A program made the translations under genes and the position numbers. The notes below the pieces were generated by a model. It made no database searches, was not told where the DNA came from, and was given only the letters and a program-made list of their open reading frames with translations. This document shows, one piece after another, positions 1-5,476 of a stretch of 5,476 nucleotides of DNA. Origin of the DNA: DATMBL01 sp050735975 (GTDB lineage: Bacteria; Desulfobacterota; Binatia; UBA9968); contig JBOHVS010000142.1 of NCBI GenBank assembly GCA_050735975.1, forward strand, positions 1 to 5,476, read 5' to 3'. The first letter of the stretch is position 1. Each line of letters begins with the position of its first letter.

Positions 1-95
1 GAATCACCGACGCCGGCCAGATGCTACACTAAGGCTAGCAACCGAAATGTAGTGGAGACCTTTTGATTACGAAGCTTGTTTTTATTGAGTTTTCT

Positions 96-141
96 AATCC
101 CTTACCCCTCCGGTTGAGAAAGTCGGGTTAGGGTGAGGGGG
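96..141. repeat. Imperfect C-rich/G-rich inverted repeat (hairpin), intergenic
   Basis: CCCTTACCC (99-107) can pair with GGGTGAGGG (131-139) over nine positions including one G-U pair, enclosing a loop of about 23 nt; GGGTTAGGG (125-133) offers a competing pairing with one mismatch. It resembles the degenerate 'CCCTCACCCTAACCC' intergenic repeats seen in many bacterial genomes (recalled, not searched). It lies in the putA leader about 55 bp before the start. No T-run follows, so it is not an obvious intrinsic terminator. Confidence 0.45.
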
Positions 142-194
142 CAGCAGTTTCGCATCCGGGTTAAGAATTCCAACTGAACGTATTATGATGACCT

Positions 195-3179
195 ATGATA
201 GAAGGAACGATGGAAACGGACGCGAGTCTGGAGAGTGAGGTCCAAAAATTAGCGCGGTTGCTGTACGGCGCGGCGGCGGAGCACAAGCCGTCGATCTTCG
301 ATCCTCAGGATTGGTTAGGGAAAATGATCGAGTGGTCGCTTGAAGATGAATCGTTGCGCGTTGCCTTGTTTCGGTTCGTCGATGTCCTGCCAAGTTTGGA
401 TTCTGCGGGTGAGATCGGCCGGCACCTGGAAGAGTACTTTGCCAAGGTAGATCACGCCTTTGGCAGGTTGGTTTTTCTCGCTCAGGCGCTCCGTGCGGGC
501 TGGCTGGTAGCGCCTGTCGTACGGCAGAACGTAACCCGGCTTGCCCGACGCTTTATTGTCGAGGAGGAAACCGAAGTACTCCAATCCGTTCTCACAGGCC
601 TCAGGCAGGAACCCGCAGCCTTCACGATCGACGTCGTCGGCGAAGCGACCGTGAGTGACAAAGAGGCTTTAGCAATGCAGCAGCGATACCTCGACCTATT
701 ACGTACTCTGTCGACTCTTGCCGCCGATTGGCCGGTCGTGCCGCAAATCGACGAAGGTCCAAGCGGCTCGCTGGCTAGAGTGAACGTATCGATCAAGGTT
801 TCCTCCCTCTGCGCGCGTTTTGACCCGCCGGATCCGGACAGCGAGAAGATTGCAGCAGAGAGATTACGGCCGCTTTTTCGCGAAGCCGCGAGACTCAAAG
901 CGGCGTTGACCATTGACATGGAACAGTTCGCCTTCAAAGAGACCACGCTCGCAATCTTCCGCCGCTTGCTTGAAGATGGTGAGTTCGGGTCGGAACCTCA
1001 GATGGCGATCGCAATGCAGGCCTATCTTCTCGACACAGAGCGAGACCTGATCGATTTGCTTCGGTTTGCGCGCGAGAAGAGACGGCGAATCGGAGTGCGC
1101 CTGGTAAAGGGTGCTTACTGGGACAGCGAAATCGCTTGGGCCAAACAGAAAGGCTGGCCGATCCCGGTCTATTTGGATAAAGCCGCCACCGACGCGAACT
1201 ATGAGCGGCTCACACGTCTGCTGTTAGAGAACTTCGAGATCGTCGATGCTGCTTTCGGCAGCCACAACATCCGTAGCCTATCGCATGCGATCGTCGCCGC
1301 GAGAGAACTTGGCGTGCCGCATAACAGCTATGAAATTCAGATGCTTTACGGGATGGGCGAGCCCATTCGCCAAGCTGTGATCCAAAACGGCCAGCGAGTA
1401 CGCGTCTATCTACCTACGGGCCGGCTCCTTCCGGGAATGGCCTACCTTATTCGCCGCCTGATGGAAAATACTTCCAATACTTCTTTCTTGCGCCAGACCT
1501 ATGCCGACGAAGAGGACATCCAGAAGCTGATTCAGACGCCATCGCCAAAAAAACCCGCAACTCGGCGCCGGTCATCCGCGCGGAAGGGAAACGGCTCAGA
1601 GACCGCCACGCCGTTCCAGAACGAGCCGTTGGTCGATTTCTCGAGACCGGAAAACCGCGCTCGCTTCGCCGAGGCGCTAAGAGGAATTCGACGGAAGTTT
1701 GGTCGTGATTACCCGCTCTGGATTGACGGAAACGAAATGGAGACCGGAAGCTGGATCGAATCCGTGAATCCGGCCGCTCCTGCCGAGATCGTCGGACGGG
1801 TGGCCGCCGCCGGCCGGCAAGAGGCAGAGCGAGCGCTGGCCGCTGCGGCAGGATTTTTTGCCGAGTGGCGGCGAACGTCCGCGACTGAACGAGCGGATTG
1901 TCTTTATCGCGCCGCGGCCATCATGAGAAAAAGGCGACAGGATCTCGCTGCCTGGGAGCTGTTCGAGGTCGGAAAAGGCTGGCGCGAAGCGGACGCCGAC
2001 GTGGCTGAAGCGATCGACTATCTGGAGTACTACGGCCGGGAGATGCGGCGCTTGAGCGGGCCGCGTGTCACTCAGCAAATTCCCGGAGAAAGCAACGTCT
2101 ATTTATACGAGCCCAGAGGCGTCGCCGTGATCATCGCGCCGTGGAATTTTCCCCTGGCCATTCTGACCGGCATGACCGCCGCCGCGTTGGCCGCAGGAAA
2201 CTGCGCGTTAGCCAAACCGGCTGAGCAGTCGCCGGTTACGGGCGCGCTGCTAATGGAAATTCTACGCGAAGCCGGCGTGCCACAAGCCGCCTGCCAGTTG
2301 CTTCAGGGCGGCGGTGAATTGGGCGCCTATCTCGTGCGTGATCCGCGGATTCATCTCATTGCCTTCACCGGATCGCGTGACGTTGGTTTGGAAATCTTGC
2401 GCGCCGCCTATGATCATCAGCCCGGACAAGATCATGTGAAACGGGTGGTATGCGAGATGGGTGGTAAGAACGCCATCATCGTCGATAGCGACGCCGATCT
2501 CGATGAGGCGCTGGTTCACATCATTGAATCTGCCTTTGGCTATCAGGGGCAGAAATGTTCGGCGGCGTCACGCGTTATCCTGGTCGAGGAGATACATGAT
2601 CAGTTGCTCGAGCGCTCGGTCGAAGCCGTCAAAAGCCTCAAAATCGGCCCCACGGAAGATCCCGGTAATTTCATCGGTCCGGTCATCGATGCGGCGGCGC
2701 ACGCGAGGATCATCGGTTATTTAGAGTTAGGCAGAAGGGAAGGGAAGTGTGGGGTCGAGCGGGAGGCGCCAGCGAATGGCTATTTCGTCGGGCCGGCGGT
2801 TTTTAGCCATATCGAGCCGCATCACCGCCTGGCCCAGGAAGAGATTTTCGGGCCTGTGCTTTCTATACTCAAGGCGCGCGACTTCGACCAGGCGCTGGAG
2901 ATTGCAAACCGTTCGGCTTACGCTCTCACAGGCGGCGTGTTCTCGCGCTCCCCTGCGCATATCGAGAAGGCCCGGCAGGAATTTCGGGTCGGCAATCTCT
3001 ATATCAACCGCGGCATCACCGGCGCCATCGTCGAGCGCCAGCCGTTTGGCGGTCTAAAACTTTCCGGTATCGGCTCCAAGGCCGGCGGACCCGACTATCT
3101 GCTCCAGTTTCTCGAGCCCCGGACGATATCTGAAAATACGTTGCGCCACGGTTTTGTACCGCCGGAAGAGTTGAAATAG
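195..3179 (+). CDS. putA: Bifunctional proline dehydrogenase / L-glutamate gamma-semialdehyde dehydrogenase (short PutA)
   Basis: This enzyme oxidises proline to P5C using FAD, with electrons going to membrane quinone, then oxidises glutamate semialdehyde to glutamate with NAD+; the intermediate is channelled between the two sites. Seen in the 994-residue product: an N-terminal helical domain (about 15-135); a PRODH barrel (about 140-435) with K201, KGAYWD (305-310), GSHN (355-358), YEIQMLYGMGEP (379-390) and the proline-carboxylate motif RRLMEN (R420, R421, E424); a basic linker (448-478); and a P5CDH domain (about 480-980) with PWNFP (649-653), K674, FTGS (724-727), general base E754, catalytic C788 in GQKCSA, E883 in EEIFGP, and FGGLKLSG (951-958). 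All expected catalytic residues are present. It lacks the N-terminal ribbon-helix-helix domain and the C-terminal extra ALDH-like domain of long PutAs. Its length fits the roughly 1000-residue Bradyrhizobium/Geobacter class, and the N-terminal domain reads most like Geobacter (comparison from memory). It therefore should not repress its own gene. The start is uncertain: ATG 195 has no Shine-Dalgarno, while ATG 210 has AAGGA only 3 nt upstream. Confidence 0.96.
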   Translation: MIEGTMETDASLESEVQKLARLLYGAAAEHKPSIFDPQDWLGKMIEWSLEDESLRVALFRFVDVLPSLDSAGEIGRHLEEYFAKVDHAFGRLVFLAQALRAGWLVAPVVRQNVTRLARRFIVEEETEVLQSVLTGLRQEPAAFTIDVVGEATVSDKEALAMQQRYLDLLRTLSTLAADWPVVPQIDEGPSGSLARVNVSIKVSSLCARFDPPDPDSEKIAAERLRPLFREAARLKAALTIDMEQFAFKETTLAIFRRLLEDGEFGSEPQMAIAMQAYLLDTERDLIDLLRFAREKRRRIGVRLVKGAYWDSEIAWAKQKGWPIPVYLDKAATDANYERLTRLLLENFEIVDAAFGSHNIRSLSHAIVAARELGVPHNSYEIQMLYGMGEPIRQAVIQNGQRVRVYLPTGRLLPGMAYLIRRLMENTSNTSFLRQTYADEEDIQKLIQTPSPKKPATRRRSSARKGNGSETATPFQNEPLVDFSRPENRARFAEALRGIRRKFGRDYPLWIDGNEMETGSWIESVNPAAPAEIVGRVAAAGRQEAERALAAAAGFFAEWRRTSATERADCLYRAAAIMRKRRQDLAAWELFEVGKGWREADADVAEAIDYLEYYGREMRRLSGPRVTQQIPGESNVYLYEPRGVAVIIAPWNFPLAILTGMTAAALAAGNCALAKPAEQSPVTGALLMEILREAGVPQAACQLLQGGGELGAYLVRDPRIHLIAFTGSRDVGLEILRAAYDHQPGQDHVKRVVCEMGGKNAIIVDSDADLDEALVHIIESAFGYQGQKCSAASRVILVEEIHDQLLERSVEAVKSLKIGPTEDPGNFIGPVIDAAAHARIIGYLELGRREGKCGVEREAPANGYFVGPAVFSHIEPHHRLAQEEIFGPVLSILKARDFDQALEIANRSAYALTGGVFSRSPAHIEKARQEFRVGNLYINRGITGAIVERQPFGGLKLSGIGSKAGGPDYLLQFLEPRTISENTLRHGFVPPEELK

Positions 3180-3200
3180 CACATTCTGGTTCAACGATTG

Positions 3201-3326
3201 AGATCCCTCGCTTTGGCGGACTGTGCGAATTCCAGAGAAAGATTTCTCGCTTTGCTCGAAATGACAGATGCTGGTCCAAAGGACAGCCTGATTGTCATTC
3301 CGAGGGAGCGAAGCGACGAGGAATCT
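3201..3326. repeat. Dispersed intergenic repeat cluster: three diverged units, two direct and one inverted
   Basis: Three related units lie between the convergent putA and binding-protein genes. Unit 1 is about 3201-3233 (AGATCCCTCGCTTTGG...GAATTCC, the most decayed). Unit 2 is 3240-3265 (AGATTTCTCGCTTTGCTCGA, then AATGAC). Unit 3 is 3294-3326, inverted: GTCATTCCGAGGGAGCGAAG followed by CGACGAGGAATCT. Units 2 and 3 form an imperfect inverted repeat (AGAT...CTCG...GCTC...GAATGAC against its complement) around a 28-nt spacer. Such units are a familiar non-coding dispersed repeat in soil and aquatic bacteria. They generate spurious translations such as SFRAKREI or SSKARNL, and short antisense frames here arise that way. 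The position between two gene ends is consistent with a bidirectional terminator or mRNA-end-stabilising role, but no T-tract is seen. Confidence 0.7.
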
Positions 3327-3383
3327 AGTCCGATGCTGTGGAAAGTACAAAATAGGATTTCTCCCTCTTGATCCTCAGACGGC

Positions 3384-4397
3384 TCATAATCCAAAAATCT
3401 TGCGAAACTCGCGCGCATACTCGTCGAAATTGAGATAAACCTCTTTGGGAACAGCTTTCAGCTTAAGTTTGCGCTGATCCATTTTCGGAGCGAGCGGTTC
3501 AATGTCGGTTCGAGCAGGAATGCGACGCATCCCGCGTACCATCGCCTGACCTTTCTTGGAAGTCGCGAAATCGATAAGGAGCTTGGCGGCGTTGGGGTTG
3601 GTAGCTTTGGCGCTCAGGCCTATACCGTTTACGGTGGCGACGATAGGATCAAAGGTCTCGATCCAATCAACCGGCGCGCCTTCTTTCTTCATACGCTCGA
3701 TGCGAAAATTGTACGCCCAAGCCAGAGGAGTTTCGCCCGCTCCGACCAGCTGGGCGGTTAAGCCATGTCCGCGCCGCCACTTTGGCTCTTGTCGCGCAAG
3801 ACGCTGCATGTACTGCACCGTTCGCTCGCGACCCCAAACCGTGACGAGGGTTCCAAACCAGTCGTAATCGGTAGAGTCCATCAGCATTTGATCCTTCCAT
3901 TTCGGGTCGAGCAGGTCCGCGTAATCTCTCGGGGCGTCTTTGGGCGCCACCATATTGGTGTTGTAAGCCAGGATCAGATTATTAACGTAGATGCCCGTCC
4001 AGAAACCTTGAGGATCTTTGAACTCGCTTATGTAACCCTCCCGGTTCGGCGAAAGATAAGGTGTGATGATTTTCTTTTCCGGCAAGACCGAGATCGCGCT
4101 GGTCGAGACGACGTCGAACGCCCACCTGCCCGCGCGGATTTCGCTCATCATACGATTCATCAGCTGCTCTTCGCCCAAACGCACCAGCTCGGCTTTTATG
4201 AACGGGTAGTTCTTCATAAAAGCATCAAGCAACGGCTTCGAGGTATCGATTGCCATCGAAGTGTACCAGACGAGCTTGCCTTCTTTCTTGGCGCCTTCGA
4301 CAAGGGCGGAATGTTGCGTGGACTGTCCGTGAAGGGTCGAAGCAAGGGCGACAAAGCAAACGACGGTTAAGGAGAGAAAAAGTAAAAAGGATCTCAT
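3384..4397 (-). CDS. ABC transporter extracellular solute-binding protein (COG1840 / FbpA-like), orphan
   Basis: This is a periplasmic ligand-capturing component of an ABC importer, 337 residues long, usual for the family. The N-terminus is a Sec signal peptide: R2, a hydrophobic core (about 4-19, LLFLSLTVVCFVALA) and likely cleavage near LHG-QS (24/25). C14 lacks a proper lipobox, so a lipoprotein is unlikely. Family-type segments follow: GAKKEGKLVWYTS (35-47), the strand DVVSTS (95-100), YNTN (145-148), DLLDPKWKDQM (161-171), GAGETPLAW (219-227) and NPNAAKLLIDFATSKKGQ (267-284). These are typical of the group often labelled 'iron(III) ABC transporter substrate-binding protein'. I see no adjacent Tyr-Tyr pair of the kind that binds iron in FbpA, so the iron label should not be trusted and the ligand is unknown. 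No permease or ATPase gene is in the window. The start at 4397 is set by an excellent ribosome binding site and by the signal peptide. The gene lies 65 bp downstream of the acyl-CoA dehydrogenase on the same strand, so co-transcription is likely. Confidence 0.9.
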   Translation of the reverse strand: MRSFLLFLSLTVVCFVALASTLHGQSTQHSALVEGAKKEGKLVWYTSMAIDTSKPLLDAFMKNYPFIKAELVRLGEEQLMNRMMSEIRAGRWAFDVVSTSAISVLPEKKIITPYLSPNREGYISEFKDPQGFWTGIYVNNLILAYNTNMVAPKDAPRDYADLLDPKWKDQMLMDSTDYDWFGTLVTVWGRERTVQYMQRLARQEPKWRRGHGLTAQLVGAGETPLAWAYNFRIERMKKEGAPVDWIETFDPIVATVNGIGLSAKATNPNAAKLLIDFATSKKGQAMVRGMRRIPARTDIEPLAPKMDQRKLKLKAVPKEVYLNFDEYAREFRKIFGL

Positions 4398-4402
4398 ACA
4401 AA

Positions 4403-4411
4403 CTCCTCCTT
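4403..4411 (-). promoter_or_regulatory. Strong ribosome binding site of the solute-binding protein
   Basis: On the minus strand AAGGAGGAG lies 5 nt before the ATG at 4397, a near-perfect match to the anti-Shine-Dalgarno sequence. It fixes the start codon and suggests heavy translation, as usual for binding proteins needed in excess over their permease. By contrast putA has no good ribosome binding site. Confidence 0.85.
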
Positions 4412-4422
4412 GTTTTAGGTTT

Positions 4423-4443
4423 AGGTCGAGGCCTCCGCAACCT
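4423..4443 (-). other. Intercistronic hairpin between acyl-CoA dehydrogenase and binding-protein genes
   Basis: Read on the minus strand, AGGTTGCGG, loop AGG, CCTCGACCT form a nine-position stem with one wobble (T-G) and one mismatch (C-T). It sits in the 65-bp gap, 20 nt downstream of the dehydrogenase stop and 11 nt before the next gene's Shine-Dalgarno. It is followed by AAACCTAAAAC, not a T-run, so it is not a standard terminator. A role in mRNA processing or protecting the downstream message is possible but inferred. Confidence 0.35.
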
Positions 4444-4462
4444 CAGCTTGGCTACGCTGTTC

Positions 4463-5476
4463 CTACGCTCTGGGGTACAGCGAATCCATCATCAAACGTT
4501 TGTGATGCGCCGGCGTGCCCAGATACTGGTACAGCGTGTGGGCGAGCACGCTGTGGGCCATCATCGGATGCCCGTAATCCGTGCCCGGCCCAGCCCAAAC
4601 CATATGTGCATAGTTTGTCGCCTGGTAGTAGCCATCGCTCGCTACGGCCTTGGCCTCATGAGCGCCGGCTCGTGCGGGGATGCCGCTATCGAGTCTCCAG
4701 AGCGTCTCATAAGTTGCCCAGCGTGCCGCATCCAGGTGGATCGAAATCTCGACGCAGTGGTCCTGCACGCGTTGGAAACGCCCGATTGGCTGCCCGAATA
4801 CCACCCGGGTACGGGTATACTCGCAGGTGAAATCGAAAACTTCCTGCGATGCACCTACCTGGTAGGCGGAGAGGATCGGTAAGGCTTTTTCCAGAGCGGC
4901 TTCCAGAGTAGCCCAACTGCCGCCGCTCGAGCCGAGTAGATTCGCCGGTGAAACTTCCACGTTGTCGAAACGAACCTCGGCCATTGAAACGAGGAAGCCC
5001 ACATGGGGCGTGATGGCAACTCCGGGACGTTTGCTGTCTACAAGCAGAAGGACGACCTTGCCTTCCTCCGTACGAGCGGCGCAGAGAAACATGTTAGCCG
5101 CCTGCGCATCGAAGACAAAGCGCTTGGTGCCGTTCATCAGATAGCCGCCCGGAGTTTTGCTGAGGCGGGTTTCCACGGCTTTCGGTCCCCAGTGGGCGGC
5201 TTTATCTGGAATCGCCGGAACCACGATCGACTCTCCCTTGCAGATCTCGGGAAGCAAGAATTTCTTTTGCTCGTCCGTGCAAGCCTCAAAAATAATCTGC
5301 GCAGCGAGTATGCCGGATGAAAACAGCGGTCCCGGCACCGGCCCGCGTCCCAATTCCTCGAAAACCACGGCACAATCCGTGGCGGACACTTCCGATCCAC
5401 CGTACGGCTCGGGCAGCATCATACCGAGCCAGCCCAGCTCGGCGGCTTTTTTTACGAGCTGGGGCTGGAAGGTTTC
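4463..5476 (-). CDS. Acyl-CoA dehydrogenase family protein, 5'-truncated by window edge
   Basis: This is an FAD-dependent alpha,beta-dehydrogenase-fold flavoprotein expected to act on an acyl-CoA thioester and pass electrons to ETF. The frame is open to the window end with no stop: 18 codons (ETFQPQLVKKAAELGWLG) precede the internal ATG at 5422 and match the family's N-terminal helical domain, so that ATG is not the real start. The visible part is 337 residues. Numbering from M at 5422: MLPEPYGG (2-9) and the helical domain; a middle beta domain with NGTKRFVFDAQAANMFLCAAR (97-117) and the VRFDNVEVSPANLLG segment (150-164); and a C-terminal helical domain with RTRVVFGQPIGRFQ (204-217) and GPGTDYGHP (278-286). 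The last motif matches the GGxGFxxEYP block of ordinary members but has G284 in place of the catalytic Glu. The usual CLTEPxAGSD loop is also diverged (PAIPDKAAHW, 69-78). It resembles the short FadE28-like group that often works as heteromers. Substrate is unknown. Stop is TAG at 4465-4463. Confidence 0.88.
   Translation of the reverse strand, partial: ETFQPQLVKKAAELGWLGMMLPEPYGGSEVSATDCAVVFEELGRGPVPGPLFSSGILAAQIIFEACTDEQKKFLLPEICKGESIVVPAIPDKAAHWGPKAVETRLSKTPGGYLMNGTKRFVFDAQAANMFLCAARTEEGKVVLLLVDSKRPGVAITPHVGFLVSMAEVRFDNVEVSPANLLGSSGGSWATLEAALEKALPILSAYQVGASQEVFDFTCEYTRTRVVFGQPIGRFQRVQDHCVEISIHLDAARWATYETLWRLDSGIPARAGAHEAKAVASDGYYQATNYAHMVWAGPGTDYGHPMMAHSVLAHTLYQYLGTPAHHKRLMMDSLYPRA

Noticed and set aside
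20..30. Extended -10-like element TGCTACACT (22-30) as a putA promoter
   Set aside because: The -35 area at about 2-7 (AATCAC) does not match, the window begins there, and the site overlaps a possible upstream coding tail.
3..32. Nine codons ending in TAA (ITDAGQMLH) that could be the C-terminus of a plus-strand gene entering from the left
   Set aside because: Codon use is plausible, but ten codons are too few to separate from chance and no family is recognisable; extending the sequence to the left would decide.
2461..3057. Alternative plus-strand frames within putA, considered as a sign of frameshift
   Set aside because: The main frame runs uninterrupted through all P5CDH motifs, and the alternative frames are Arg/Ser-rich shadows.
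3016..3418. Overlapping minus-strand frames of 75-98 codons with SFRAKREI/SSKARNL-like peptides
   Set aside because: These are translations of the dispersed repeat and of putA's antisense strand; no start signals or protein-like composition.
4412..4440. Minus-strand TTGCGG, 17 bp, TAAAAC as a sigma70-like promoter for the binding-protein gene
   Set aside because: Spacing is right but the matches are weak (3/6 and 4/6), and initiation would fall within or after the Shine-Dalgarno, leaving no usable leader.
3765..4882. Long plus-strand frames of about 200 codons opposite the two minus-strand genes
   Set aside because: They lie antisense to convincing genes, cross gene boundaries, are rich in Arg/Cys/His as expected of shadow frames, and match no family I recognise.
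1..5476. CRISPR arrays, tRNA or rRNA genes, insertion sequences and phage genes
   Set aside because: Nothing with regular repeat-spacer structure, cloverleaf potential or transposase/phage similarity was seen on either strand by eye.

Overview
The window holds two complete genes and one gene cut by the right edge. They look like chromosomal DNA from a moderately GC-rich, heterotrophic Gram-negative bacterium. The short PutA resembles the Geobacter type. The orphan COG1840-type binding protein beside an acyl-CoA dehydrogenase, and intergenic repeats of the 'TCATTCCGAGGGAGCGAAGCGA' kind, suggest a deltaproteobacterial-grade or Binatota-like soil or groundwater lineage. This placement is inference; no rRNA or other marker gene is present.

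Layout. Positions 1-194 are a leader region with a C-rich/G-rich hairpin repeat and no convincing gene. Positions 195-3179 (+) encode a full-length bifunctional proline catabolic flavoenzyme, PutA, without the DNA-binding domain of the enterobacterial protein. Positions 3180-3383 separate two convergent genes and contain three diverged copies of a dispersed repeat, two direct and one inverted. Positions 3384-4397 (-) encode a secreted ABC-transporter solute-binding protein with a very strong ribosome binding site. A 65-bp gap with a small hairpin follows. Positions 4463-5476 (-) encode the C-terminal three quarters or so of an acyl-CoA dehydrogenase whose start lies beyond the window.

Function. 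PutA oxidises proline to glutamate, passing electrons to the quinone pool and to NAD+. The two minus-strand genes are probably co-transcribed (acyl-CoA dehydrogenase first, binding protein second). That hints that the binding protein captures an organic acid or related carbon compound degraded through CoA thioesters. The link is by neighbourhood only: no permease, ATPase or CoA ligase is visible.

I see no clearly new biological system. The best lead is the acyl-CoA dehydrogenase. An ungapped comparison with the medium-chain enzyme puts glycine where the catalytic glutamate should be, and the alternative long-chain/isovaleryl position does not clearly carry one either. It may be a non-catalytic partner subunit or a divergent subfamily.
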